NCBI GenBank assembly: GCA_030448005.1
Contig: JAUJNT010000008.1
Span: forward strand, 53,849 to 87,871
DNA: 34,023 nt
Source: Thermoleophilaceae bacterium
Lineage (GTDB): Bacteria; Actinomycetota; Thermoleophilia; Solirubrobacterales; Thermoleophilaceae
Direction of reading: 5' to 3'
How positions within the stretch are numbered: the first letter of the stretch is position 1; every line of letters starts with the position of its first letter. Positions 7,627 to 15,629 of the stretch are shown here, piece by piece. The position numbers and the translations under genes are program-made. The notes beneath the pieces were generated by a model that was not told where the DNA came from, made no database searches, and was given only the letters and a program-made list of their open reading frames with translations.

Positions 7627-7845
7627 GTGCCGAAGCTGTCCCGCAAGAACCAGATCACCATTCCGGTCGCCGTGCTGCGCGAAGCGGGTCTCACGCCCGG
7701 TGACCAAGTGAGCGTGCGCGCGGCTGGGAAGGGACGTGTCGAGATCGAGCGCCTCGTGGACGCGATCGAGCTGTACGCCGGCAGCTTCAAGCCCGGCTAT
7801 CCGCCGGGGTACCTCGACGCGCTGCGCGACGAGTGGGATCGGTAG
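7627..7845 (+). CDS. AbrB/MazE-type (SpoVT-AbrB) antitoxin
   Basis: A 72-residue protein. Residues 1-45 are a SpoVT-AbrB swapped-hairpin DNA-binding domain (KLSRKNQITIPVAVLREAGL, then TPGDQVSVRAAGKGRVEIER). The C-terminal 27 residues (YAGSFKPGYPPGYLDALRDE) are the likely toxin-binding tail. It should neutralise the PIN toxin encoded immediately downstream and repress their shared promoter through the dyad overlapping its start. The GTG start has a -10 box eight bases upstream and no ribosome binding site. The gene sits between aroF and tyrA, an unusual place for a toxin-antitoxin pair. Confidence 0.85.
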   Translation: MPKLSRKNQITIPVAVLREAGLTPGDQVSVRAAGKGRVEIERLVDAIELYAGSFKPGYPPGYLDALRDEWDR

Positions 7846-8213
7846 CGCTCGACTCAGGCGTCGTGATCGGGCTGATCGACCCGCGGGACGCACACCACGA
7901 TGAGGCGGTGGCCGAGCTGAAGGCGGCGGCCACACGGGGAGACGACCTGCTGATGGCCTCGAGCGCCTATGCGGAGGCAATCATCGAGCCGTTGCGCGCG
8001 GGCCAGGGCGAGCTGGTCGACGGCTTCGTCGACGCGAGCCGGATCGCGATCGTCTCGATCGATCGCGGGATCGCCCGCCAAGCCGCCGCCCTGCGCGCGC
8101 AACATGGCTCGCTGCGGCTGGGCGATGCCCTCGTGTTGGCGGTCGCGCGGGAACGCGAGGCCTCACTGCTGACCTTCGACGCTCGCCTTCGACGTATCAC
8201 CAAGGCCTCGTAG
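7833..8213 (+). CDS. PIN-domain toxin (VapC-like ribonuclease)
   Basis: A 126-residue PIN-domain protein, a probable Mg-dependent endoribonuclease. Acidic positions typical of the fold are visible: Asp 7 (VALDSGVVIG), a Glu in SSAYAEAIIEPL, Asp in LGDALVLAVARE and Asp in LTFDARLRR. The GTG at 7833 overlaps the antitoxin end by 13 bases, as expected for a coupled pair. A slightly later start is possible. The stop codon TAG (8211-8213) directly abuts the ATG of tyrA (8214) with no gap, so the toxin gene has become part of the aromatic operon. Confidence 0.85.
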   Translation: MGSVALDSGVVIGLIDPRDAHHDEAVAELKAAATRGDDLLMASSAYAEAIIEPLRAGQGELVDGFVDASRIAIVSIDRGIARQAAALRAQHGSLRLGDALVLAVAREREASLLTFDARLRRITKAS

Positions 8214-9287
8214 ATGCGTATCGCGATCCTCGGCGTGGGCCTCATCGGAGGGTCGATCGGGCTCGCGGCGCGCGAGGGATGTGAGAGCCCGGAGATCGTC
8301 GGCTTCGGGCGCGACCCGGAGCGGCTGGTGCGCGCGCTGAAGCTCGGCGCCCTCGACACCGTCGCGGGATCGCTCGAGGAGGCGCTCGAGGGCGCCGGGG
8401 CGTGCTTCTGCTGCGCACCCGTTGGTGTGCTGTCGGGTCAGATCGCCGATGCGCTTGCCGCCGCGCCCGGCGACTGCGTGGTCACCGACGTCGGCTCCAT
8501 CAAGCGCGACATCGTCGAGCCCGTCGCGGACGAGCGTTTCGTGGGGGGCCACCCGATCGCCGGAGCGGAGACGGCGGGCGTTGAGGGCGCACGTGGCGAT
8601 CTCTTCCGTGGCGCCGTCTGGTACCTCACCCCGACCGAGCGCTCGTCGGGCATCCTCCTCGAGCGCCTGCATCGGTTGGTGGTGGCCTTCGGGGCCCGGC
8701 CGGTTGCCATCGACGCCGAGTCCCACGACAGGCTGCTCGCCACCGTCAGCCACCTCCCTCACGTGCTCGCCAACGTGCTGGTGGCGCAGGCCGCGCTGGC
8801 GTTGACCGAGGAGGACGCCGCGCTCCCCCGCGTTGGGCCGAGCTTCCGCGACGCCACGCGCGTCGCGGGGGCCAACTCGTGCATCTGGACGGACATCTAC
8901 ATGGCAAACCGGGGAGCGATCGCGGAGCAGATCGAGGCTGCGGCTGCGCGGATGACCGACGTGGCCACCACGCTTCGCTCGGGGGACGCCGCGGCGATCG
9001 AGGCATGGAACGAGGAGGCAGCGGACTGCCGTCGGCGGCTGCTCGAGACCGACCTGGCGGGCGGCGTGGTGCACGAGCTGCGCCTGACCGTGCCAAACCG
9101 CCCCGGTACCGTCGCGCAGGTAGCCCTGGCCCTCGGCAAGGCAGGCGTGAACATCGTCGATCTGGCGCTCGCTCCTGCGTCCGACATGCGCTCGGGCGCG
9201 ATCACCCTCTGGATCGGTGGGGACGAGCAGACCGTCCGCGCACGCGAGCTGATCGACGAGCTCGGCTTCCCGGTGGCCGGGCCGTGA
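8214..9287 (+). CDS. tyrA: Prephenate (or arogenate) dehydrogenase with C-terminal ACT domain
   Basis: NAD(P)-dependent oxidative decarboxylation of prephenate (or arogenate) in tyrosine synthesis. The 357 residues begin with a Rossmann motif (ILGVGLIGGSIG, residues 4-15). TDVGSIK and GGHPIAGAETAGVEGARGDL carry the catalytic region with its His, and an all-helical dimer domain follows. From about residue 283 an ACT domain appears (LRLTVPNRPGTVAQVALALG), the usual site of tyrosine feedback. The ATG abuts the stop codon of the PIN toxin gene, so its translation probably depends on read-through coupling from that gene. The stop overlaps aroA by four bases. Confidence 0.94.
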   Translation: MRIAILGVGLIGGSIGLAAREGCESPEIVGFGRDPERLVRALKLGALDTVAGSLEEALEGAGACFCCAPVGVLSGQIADALAAAPGDCVVTDVGSIKRDIVEPVADERFVGGHPIAGAETAGVEGARGDLFRGAVWYLTPTERSSGILLERLHRLVVAFGARPVAIDAESHDRLLATVSHLPHVLANVLVAQAALALTEEDAALPRVGPSFRDATRVAGANSCIWTDIYMANRGAIAEQIEAAAARMTDVATTLRSGDAAAIEAWNEEAADCRRRLLETDLAGGVVHELRLTVPNRPGTVAQVALALGKAGVNIVDLALAPASDMRSGAITLWIGGDEQTVRARELIDELGFPVAGP

Positions 9288-10597
9288 GCGCCGGAGGGGG
9301 CCGCCGCTTCGAGCCCGCTGGTCCTATCCGGGGCACCTACAGGCCTCCCGCGGACAAGTCGATCTCCCACCGCGCCGCGCTGTTCGGCGCCATGTCCGAC
9401 GTGCCGGTCACCGTGCACAACTACCTCGACTCGGCCGACACGGGCAGCACCCTCGATGCGCTGCTGGAGATCGGCGCCGGCATCACGCGGGACGGTGACG
9501 ACCTGTTGGTGCGGGGGGTCGGGCTACACGCCGCCCTCGAGGCCACCGGCGGCCGGCTCGACGTGGGCAACTCGGGCACGCTTCTGCGGCTCCTGCCCGG
9601 CTGGCTCGCCGGACAGCCGGGTGGCGAGTGGACGCTCGACGGCGACGAGTCGATACGCCGCCGGCCGGTGGATCGCGTGGTCGAGCCGCTGGCGCTGATG
9701 GGCGCGGGGGTGGCCGCCCGCGAAGGGCGCTACCCGCCGCTCACCGTGCGGGGCGCCGAGCTACACGGCATCGAGTACCCAGCCCCGGTGGCGAGCGCGC
9801 AGGTCAAGTCATGTGTGCTGATCGCGGGAATGCTGGCCGACGGCACCACCACGCTCACCGAGACTCGCCAGAGTCGCGACCACACCGAGCGCATCCTGCA
9901 GCGCTCGCGGGTGCCGCTCGAGCGCGACGGGCTGACCGTCACGGTCACCCAGGTCGACGAGCTCGAGCTGGACGAGATCACAGTGCCGGGAGACCCGTCA
10001 TCGGCTGCCTTCATCGTGGCGGCCGCCTGTCTCGTGCCGGGCTCTAGGGTGGTGATCGGCGATGTCGGTCTCAACTGGACGCGCACGGGGTTCCTCCGCA
10101 TCGCGCAGCGGATGGGAGCCGTGATCCTCGGGGACCTCGAGGAGCCCGGCACCGTTTCCTCCGAGGAGCCGGTCGGTGAGCTCGACGTGGCCCACGGGCC
10201 GCTCGAGGGCACGGAGGTGGGTCCGGACGAGGTGCCGACCTCGATCGATGAGCTGACGCTGGTGGCGCTGCTCGGCGCCTTCGCGGAGGGGGACACCACG
10301 GTGCGTGGGGCTGCGGAGCTGCGTCACAAGGAGTCGGACCGCATCGCGGGCGTGGTGGACGGGCTGAGGGGGATCGGCGCCGACATCGCGGAGACCGCCG
10401 ACGGCTTCTCGGTGCGAGGCAACGGGGCCCGGCTCGAGGGGGGTACCCTCGACGCGCGCGGCGACCACCGGCTGGCGATGCTGGGCGCCGTGGCGGGACT
10501 GGCATCGCGCAAGGGCGTGCAGGTCGTGGGGATGGAGGCTGCGGCGATCTCCTACCCGGCGTTCGAGCAGGACCTGGCCGCGTTGCTTCCGGGCTGA
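9284..10597 (+). CDS. aroA: EPSP synthase (3-phosphoshikimate 1-carboxyvinyltransferase)
   Basis: Adds the enolpyruvyl group of PEP to shikimate-3-phosphate, the sixth shikimate step. I take the GTG at 9284, which overlaps tyrA as GTGA and gives 437 residues, the usual family length; the open frame upstream is only tyrA in another register. Motifs: PPADKSISHRAALFGAMS near residue 22, LDVGNSGTLLRLLPG, RRRPVDRVVEPL, SAQVKSCVLIAGMLA, TRQSRDHTERIL, and the late ELRHKESDRI. It is the last gene of the aromatic run. In many bacteria cmk follows aroA directly; here a 3-kb accessory segment intervenes. Confidence 0.95.
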   Translation: MSAGGGRRFEPAGPIRGTYRPPADKSISHRAALFGAMSDVPVTVHNYLDSADTGSTLDALLEIGAGITRDGDDLLVRGVGLHAALEATGGRLDVGNSGTLLRLLPGWLAGQPGGEWTLDGDESIRRRPVDRVVEPLALMGAGVAAREGRYPPLTVRGAELHGIEYPAPVASAQVKSCVLIAGMLADGTTTLTETRQSRDHTERILQRSRVPLERDGLTVTVTQVDELELDEITVPGDPSSAAFIVAAACLVPGSRVVIGDVGLNWTRTGFLRIAQRMGAVILGDLEEPGTVSSEEPVGELDVAHGPLEGTEVGPDEVPTSIDELTLVALLGAFAEGDTTVRGAAELRHKESDRIAGVVDGLRGIGADIAETADGFSVRGNGARLEGGTLDARGDHRLAMLGAVAGLASRKGVQVVGMEAAAISYPAFEQDLAALLPG

Positions 10598-10865
10598 GGC
10601 GTCGCCTCGGGCCGCTGTGGCAGGGGTCCGACACCGGTGGCGTGGCGATCCTGGACCAGTTGTTCCTCAGCGGCCGCCTGGGCCGTTTGCGAACGAGCGG
10701 TTGCCGGTGCGGCTCTGATCCTAGGTTGTCCTCCGGGAGCGTGGTCGCTATCCAGGGACGGTCGTTCCAACTCAACGTGGCCGGACCCACTAGCAACTAC
10801 TGGCGGGCGCGGTCGGCACTGAGATTCACCCGCCGCGAGAGCCTTGTGCGCGAGCGCTAGCGCCG
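10598..10865. other. Convergent intergenic region with nested inverted repeats
   Basis: This 268-base gap separates aroA from the convergent DUF3800 gene. Right after aroA, GGCCGCTG (10610-10617) can pair with CAGCGGCC (10668-10675), and inside it GGTCC (10625-10629) with GGACC (10653-10657). Such nested stems could end the aromatic transcript, although no U-run follows. An open frame at 10642-10860 (72 codons, GTG start) is rich in Arg and Ser and resembles no family I know; I do not call it a gene. Confidence 0.35.
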
Positions 10866-11747
10866 CTATCCTCTAGGTGTGGCCTGGTCGCCCTCCTGGG
10901 CTTGACTTCGGTCACGAGCCGGGGCCCGCTTGCGCGGGCCCTGTGCACTTCTAGGGCTCGACGCGGTGGTGATACGTGGGGCCTGCCCCCTGTGGGTGCA
11001 GTTAGCACCGTCCCTTATGAGACGTGGACCGACTAGGCCGTCAAGCCAAGTCTCGGAACCAGGGAAGAACTGTCCGCTCGGCCGCCAAGCCTGCCGAGCT
11101 GAGGTTGCGACGAGATCGGCAAGTTGGACCCGCCGATCCGTTTTCGAGTCGACGAACGTGGGCACAGCCGCGGACGATCCAGCCTCGAAGTGCTCGCCAA
11201 AGGCGGCGGAATACCCCGCGTCGTGCCCTCGATCCACCGTCGCCCTCACCACGATGAAATTCTCCGCGGCAAGTGCGGTCAACGCGAGTAGCGTGGCTCT
11301 CCGTAGCCGGTAGTCGGCGCCACGACTCGCGGGCGTCACCGCGGATGTCCACTCGTAGGCCAGGGCTAGTGCCCAGACGCCCGCAACCCGTTGGACCGCT
11401 GCCAATCCTCTCGCAAAGATTGCGGGGCGGGCGGCCCGATTGGGCTCCTCGCCAAGGCGAATCCGTGACCGGCGGGATCGTGTTGGACGGCGACCAAGTA
11501 CCGAGCCGTGCCACTCCGGCATGTTGGCGAGTTTCGGCCAGAGCTGTTCGATCTCGGCGGTCTGCCTCGCCAAGTGCTCGCGGAGCTGCTCCTCCTGTCC
11601 CGCCTCGCAAAGCACCAGTCCGAGCACGACGTAGTCATCGGTTGGCCCCGACTCGTCGATGAACGCCGTCACTCGTCGGGCCACGGCGGGATTCTGCACG
11701 AGGCACTGCGGATCAGCCTCATGCGCCCAAGCTAGGGACGGAACCAA
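10866..11747 (-). CDS. DUF3800 domain protein
   Basis: A 293-residue protein with the two hallmarks of DUF3800: the N-terminal AFIDESG motif (Asp 31, Glu 32) and the late VDSKTDRRVQLADLVATSAR block (Asp 200, Asp 211). Family members are widespread on mobile and defence-associated DNA, but a confirmed activity is not known to me. The acidic residues suggest a metal-dependent, RNase H-like nuclease; that is inference. The TTG at 11747 has AAGGAAG six bases upstream, the best start signal; GTG codons at 11699, 11684 and 11672 are alternatives closer to the domain. The last 45 residues are basic low-complexity sequence. It lies in the island between aroA and cmk. Confidence 0.75.
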   Translation of the reverse strand: MVPSLAWAHEADPQCLVQNPAVARRVTAFIDESGPTDDYVVLGLVLCEAGQEEQLREHLARQTAEIEQLWPKLANMPEWHGSVLGRRPTRSRRSRIRLGEEPNRAARPAIFARGLAAVQRVAGVWALALAYEWTSAVTPASRGADYRLRRATLLALTALAAENFIVVRATVDRGHDAGYSAAFGEHFEAGSSAAVPTFVDSKTDRRVQLADLVATSARQAWRPSGQFFPGSETWLDGLVGPRLIRDGANCTHRGQAPRITTASSPRSAQGPRKRAPARDRSQAQEGDQATPRG

Positions 11748-12252
11748 TCGGCGCTTCCTTCAGGCTCGCTGGTGCGAACTTCATGACCGAGGCAAACTGG
11801 GCCCAGTTGAGGCTGAGGGGCCGCCCACCGCCGACAGCGAGGGGCTGTCGACGCTCGGCCTCGGACACACTCACGCCGGCGGCTGCTCGAAGCCGCGCCC
11901 CGCGACAGTTCGAGGGGTTTCGGCATTCGCCCTGTGGCATCCAGGTCACCTCGCGCTCGACCACCGATCCACATCGGACGCCTCGAACTACCTCGACGGC
12001 ATAGGGGACGTGCTCGCAGAGAAGCCCGCCAAGGCGAGCTCTAGCACCCGGTGAGCGCGCTTCCGTCTGCTGTACGCGAACTACCCCCAGAGTCCGCAAA
12101 CGGCGCCACCCCAAGAGCGCGGCACCGCCGCCAACGCCGTCCGCCTCTGGGCTTGCAGCCTCGCGCTCGTTGCGATCCGTAAGGGGCGTCTTACGTTCAA
12201 CAAGCGCGCGCGCCCTCTTCAAAGGGCACCCCGGCGTCCCCGTGCCATTCAT
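11719..12252 (-). CDS. Doubtful ORF upstream of the DUF3800 gene
   Basis: This open frame would encode 177 residues from an ATG at 12252, ending 29 bases inside the DUF3800 start. The second half reads fairly naturally, with four cysteines in a patch (LLCEHVP..., VRCGSV, GECRNPSNCRG), which could bind metal. I recognise no family. The first half is arginine- and proline-rich. Third-position GC in the last 25 codons is about 68 percent, low for this genome, which means either foreign DNA or no coding. Nothing else is visible in the 573 bases between the DUF3800 start and the metalloprotease. Confidence 0.2.
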   Translation of the reverse strand: MNGTGTPGCPLKRARALVERKTPLTDRNEREAASPEADGVGGGAALLGWRRLRTLGVVRVQQTEARSPGARARLGGLLCEHVPYAVEVVRGVRCGSVVEREVTWMPQGECRNPSNCRGARLRAAAGVSVSEAERRQPLAVGGGRPLSLNWAQFASVMKFAPASLKEAPIGSVPSLGA

Positions 12253-12314
12253 AGAAGCATCTGGGTGGCCTCCCGCTACCGGTCGTACCAGTCCAAGGCG
12301 TCCGAATGTCTCCC

Positions 12315-12320
12315 TAGGCT
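12315..12320 (+). promoter_or_regulatory. -10 box TAGGCT for the metalloprotease gene
   Basis: TAGGCT ends nine bases before the ATG at 12330, the same box and spacing as at the fucose synthase gene. This favours the ATG over the GTG at 12321 as the start and implies a leaderless message. Confidence 0.5.
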
Positions 12321-12329
12321 GTGACAGCC

Positions 12330-13247
12330 ATGGAAGCGCCAAGGGATCCCATTGCTTCGACATTCCAGACCGAAGGTGGCGGGCTTGGTGATCCCTTTGA
12401 CTTGAGACCGCCGCCAGGCCTCCAGGCCCTACCGGGGACGCGTTCCACCCAGGAGGCAGCACGGATTGCGCAGGAACTATCGGTGCGACTTGGAGATCAC
12501 AGCCCGGTCGTTGACGTGACGCTGCGGTCCCTTAGCAAGGTGCCCGGAGACCACCTACGGTTCTTGCAGCTGCGGGGAACGCGGATCGTTTTCGCGCCCA
12601 CGATCGCCGCGGCCCTGGAGTCGTCATGGGCTGCCGAGCGCCGCGGACGCCGCCTTACCCGGGAAGAGGCGCTCGACGCACGGGCGCGTTTCTCGCAGGA
12701 GACCGAGACGGCCAGCATCTATTCGCCCGAGCTGGACATCATCGTGTTTCCCACGACCTGGACATCCAAAGCCATGGACCGCGTTGTCTTCCATGAGGTG
12801 GGACACGCGCTGACGTTCCACCAGGCCGAAGTGCGGCTGGGCCTGCTTCGCAATTTGCCACCGGACATCGCGCGTCACCTGCAAAGCCCGCACTACGGCG
12901 GAGAAGATGACGCCGGAACGCTACGCCGACGATGCCTCGAGGCCTTGGCTGAGGCCTACGTGCACCTCGTTACCGGGCGAGCGGAGCACCTCTCCGGATC
13001 GTTGCTGTCCGAGCTGATGTTCATTCTGACCGCGGTGGCTGAGTCCGACGACAAGATCCGCTTGGACTTCGGAGAGGACAAAGATCCCTCCGCCCTGCGA
13101 GTCCCAAAGACAACAATCGTCGGGCGAGACCATCCCGAGCTGGGATGGTTGCTGGCTCCTGAAGTGCCCGCCGATGCCTCGCTCGAGGCCCATGAGCTGG
13201 CCGACGACGAGTTGTCGTGTCGCCGTCGACGACGACACGCCGCCTGA
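12330..13247 (+). CDS. Zincin metalloprotease-like protein (HExxH)
   Basis: A soluble protein of 305 residues from ATG 12330 (308 from GTG 12321). The zinc-protease signature VVFHEVGHALTFHQ is at about residues 152-165 (two His ligands and the catalytic Glu), and a downstream helix, CLEALAEAYVHLV near 205, offers the third, glutamate ligand as in gluzincins. No signal peptide or membrane segment is seen, so it acts in the cytoplasm. The spacing resembles ImmA/IrrE-like proteases that cleave repressors, but the sequence around the motif is not a clear match and no HTH partner is obvious. The basic C-terminus (CRRRRRHAA) may bind nucleic acid or be untailored sequence. It belongs to the island between aroA and cmk. 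Confidence 0.7.
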   Translation: MEAPRDPIASTFQTEGGGLGDPFDLRPPPGLQALPGTRSTQEAARIAQELSVRLGDHSPVVDVTLRSLSKVPGDHLRFLQLRGTRIVFAPTIAAALESSWAAERRGRRLTREEALDARARFSQETETASIYSPELDIIVFPTTWTSKAMDRVVFHEVGHALTFHQAEVRLGLLRNLPPDIARHLQSPHYGGEDDAGTLRRRCLEALAEAYVHLVTGRAEHLSGSLLSELMFILTAVAESDDKIRLDFGEDKDPSALRVPKTTIVGRDHPELGWLLAPEVPADASLEAHELADDELSCRRRRRHAA

Positions 13248-13425
13248 AGGGCTACCGGCCCGGGAACCCGGAGCTCGGAGCGTTGGGCGCTCTCACGGGC
13301 TCTTGCTCTGATCTGCCATTCACCTCGGCGAATTGGGTGTTGCTCTCCCGATCACGGCGCGCTGGGGGTGGGGCTGCGGGAGATCTCGTGGGAGCGCCCC
13401 GGTGGCCTACCCAGCGCGCCCACGC

Positions 13426-13527
13426 GCGGTTCTCGAGGAGGACTTGGGAGCTGAACCGCAGACGCACGCCGGCTTCGGCTTGATGAGTGCCGGCGCGTCC
13501 CGCACCGTCGCCGCAAGCGCCGGCGCT
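13426..13527. other. Two stem-loops in the gap before cmk
   Basis: The 367-base gap 13248-13614 has no convincing gene. It contains GCGGTTC/GAACCGC (13426-13432 with 13453-13459). It also contains an 11-base-pair stem with one G-U pair, 13486-13496 with 13517-13527 (core GCCGGCGC/GCGCCGGC, 20-base loop). The second could terminate transcription leaving the island, but no U-run follows it on the plus strand. Confidence 0.4.
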
Positions 13528-13599
13528 CGGGAGTCAACGTGCCCGCCGATCGCCTCTGCCGAGCGTCCCCCGGGAGGTGTGGGGCGTGCCGAGTGGTAC

Positions 13600-13605
13600 T
13601 AGCCT
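13600..13605 (+). promoter_or_regulatory. -10 box TAGCCT for cmk
   Basis: TAGCCT ends nine bases before the ATG of cmk (13615), with no ribosome binding site between. It gives cmk its own leaderless promoter downstream of the inserted island. Confidence 0.5.
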
Positions 13606-13614
13606 TTAACCGCG

Positions 13615-14232
13615 ATGGTGGTGGCGATCGACGGTCCCGCGGGAGCGGGCAAGAGCACGGTGGCGCGCGCGACCGCGCGCGCGCTCGGGTTCACCTACCT
13701 CGACTCCGGCGCGATGTACCGCGCCGCCGCGCTCACCCTGCTCGAGGAGGGAGGCGCCGCCTCCGAATCGGCGGAGCGCCTCCAGATCGACGTCGGCGAG
13801 CGGGTGATCGCCAACGGACGCGACGTGACGGAGGCGATCCGTACCCCCGAGGTCTCGGAGGCCGCGTCACGCATCGCCACGAATGAGAAGGTGAGGGCCG
13901 CGCTCGTGGCAAAGCAGCGTGCCCTGCTCGAATCTGGAGATTGGGTGGCCGAGGGGCGTGACATCGGAACCGTGGTGGCCCCCGAGGCCGAGGTGAAGGT
14001 GTTCCTGACGGCGAGCCCCGAGGAACGAGCGCGCCGGCGGGCCGACGAGCTGAGAGCAGACCTCGAGACCGTGCAGCGCGATCAGGCGCTGCGCGACGCT
14101 CAAGACGAGGGTCGCGAGCACTCGCCGCTGCGACCGGCCGCCGGGGCGATCGAGCTCGACACCTCCGGCCTCAGCGTGGAGCAGGTGGTGGAGCGCATCG
14201 CCTCCCTCGCGCGCGCCGCCCGGATGGGTTGA
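13615..14232 (+). CDS. cmk: Cytidylate kinase
   Basis: Phosphorylates CMP and dCMP with ATP. The 205 residues are slightly short for the family (about 220). They carry the P-loop [19 protein letters not shown] at residues 4-22, the CMP-binding segment [16 protein letters not shown], the switch [20 protein letters not shown], and the lid arginines [10 protein letters not shown]. The missing length is mainly in the middle insert domain. The gene is followed seven bases later by der, a standard cmk-der pair. Its own -10 box lies just upstream, consistent with separation from aroA by the island. Confidence 0.94.
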   Translation: MVVAIDGPAGAGKSTVARATARALGFTYLDSGAMYRAAALTLLEEGGAASESAERLQIDVGERVIANGRDVTEAIRTPEVSEAASRIATNEKVRAALVAKQRALLESGDWVAEGRDIGTVVAPEAEVKVFLTASPEERARRRADELRADLETVQRDQALRDAQDEGREHSPLRPAAGAIELDTSGLSVEQVVERIASLARAARMG

Positions 14233-14239
14233 GGGAGCG

Positions 14240-15556
14240 ATGGCGCTCCCGAAGGTGGCCGTGGTGGGCTACCCCAACGTCGGCAAGTCCACCCTGGTCA
14301 ACCGGCTGTCCGACAGCCGCGAGACCGTGGTGCACGAGCAGTCGGGGGTCACGCGCGACCGCAAGGAGGTAGAGGCCGACTGGAACGGGCGCTCGTTCGT
14401 GCTGGTGGACACCGGCGGCGTGGACATGGACGAGCGCGGCGACCTGGCACGGTCAGTCCAGCGCCAGGCCCGCACCGCCCTCGGGGAGGCCGACGTGGCG
14501 GTGTTCGTGGTGGACGCCGCCGCGGGGCTGCGCCCCGGCGACGCCGAGCTGGCCGCGGAGCTGCGGGCGGCCCCCACCCCGGTGATCGTGGCCGCCAACA
14601 AGGTGGACGACGGACGCCAGGCGCCGCAGGTGGCGGAGTTCTTCGGACTGGGGCTGGGTGCGCCCGTGGCGGTCTCGGCGGTGCACGGACTCGGCACCGG
14701 GGACCTGCTCGACCGCATCGCCGAGCTGCTCACCCACGTTCCCGAGCGGGAGGAGGTGCAGGAGACTCGGCTGGCGGTGATCGGCCGTCCCAACGTGGGG
14801 AAGTCCTCGCTCGTCAACAAGCTGCTCGGAGAGGAGCGGGTGATCGTGGCGGACATCGCGGGTACCACGCGGGACTCGATCGACACCCCTATCGATTTCG
14901 AGGGGCGGCGGGTGGTGCTGGTGGACACCGCGGGCCTGCGACGGCGAACGAAGGTGGCCGGGACGGTCGACTACTACGCGCAGCTCCGTTCGGAGCGGGC
15001 AGCCGAGCGGGCCGCGGTGGCGATCGTGCTCTGCGACTCCTCGGAGGGCGTTACCACCGAGGACTTCCGGATCGCCGAGCTGGCGATGAAGAAGCGCTGC
15101 GCGACCGTGATCGCGCTCAACAAGTGGGACATCTCTGACACCGACCTGGAGGACGCGAAGGCACGCGTGAGCAACAAGCTGCGCCAGCGACCGCGCGTGA
15201 TGGCGGTCTCGGCGCAGACCGGGCGGGGGCTCAGGCGGCTGGTGGCCGAGGCGCTCGACCTGGCCGACCGCGCCGCCGCGCGGGTGCCCACGCCCGAGCT
15301 CAACCGGTTCCTCGCCGACCTCCAGTCGGCCCGCCAGCCGCCCGCCACCCGCGGCAAGCGCCTCAAGCTCTACTACCTCGCCCAGTTCGAGACCGGGCCG
15401 CCGCGCTTTGCCCTCAAGGTCAACGACCGCTCGCTGATCACCCGCGACTACGCCTACTTCCTCGAGAACAGGCTGCGCGAGCGCTTCGGGCTACAGGGCG
15501 TGCCGGTGGTGATCGACATCGAGACGGCAGGAGGGCGGCGCCACGGAGGCCGTTGA
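14240..15556 (+). CDS. der: Ribosome-assembly GTPase Der (EngA)
   Basis: An essential GTPase with two tandem G domains, needed for 50S subunit maturation. First domain: [18 protein letters not shown] at residues 9-26, DTGGVD, NKVD. Second domain from about residue 180: [37 protein letters not shown]-terminal KH-like domain follows ([20 protein letters not shown]), ending near residue 430. Length 438 is normal. It is cotranscribed with cmk. Confidence 0.97.
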   Translation: MALPKVAVVGYPNVGKSTLVNRLSDSRETVVHEQSGVTRDRKEVEADWNGRSFVLVDTGGVDMDERGDLARSVQRQARTALGEADVAVFVVDAAAGLRPGDAELAAELRAAPTPVIVAANKVDDGRQAPQVAEFFGLGLGAPVAVSAVHGLGTGDLLDRIAELLTHVPEREEVQETRLAVIGRPNVGKSSLVNKLLGEERVIVADIAGTTRDSIDTPIDFEGRRVVLVDTAGLRRRTKVAGTVDYYAQLRSERAAERAAVAIVLCDSSEGVTTEDFRIAELAMKKRCATVIALNKWDISDTDLEDAKARVSNKLRQRPRVMAVSAQTGRGLRRLVAEALDLADRAAARVPTPELNRFLADLQSARQPPATRGKRLKLYYLAQFETGPPRFALKVNDRSLITRDYAYFLENRLRERFGLQGVPVVIDIETAGGRRHGGR

Positions 15557-15629
15557 GCGCGGGTGACGACCGCCTCTGTACCCTTGACCGCTTCCGCCGT
15601 CGACCCACCGGAGCCGATCTTCTCCCCCC

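Noticed and set aside
8879-9283. Upstream extension of aroA
   Set aside because: It is tyrA in a different frame; GTG 9284 gives normal EPSP synthase length.
12321-12329. GTG 12321 as the metalloprotease start
   Set aside because: Possible, but the TAGGCT box lies directly against it; spacing favours ATG 12330.
13426-13459. tRNA-like GGTTC...GAACC in the cmk upstream gap
   Set aside because: The arms pair with each other, but no acceptor stem, anticodon arm or CCA context is present.
15557-15629. SAM riboswitch before metK
   Set aside because: Only 73 bases are available, with no four-way-junction pattern or conserved core.
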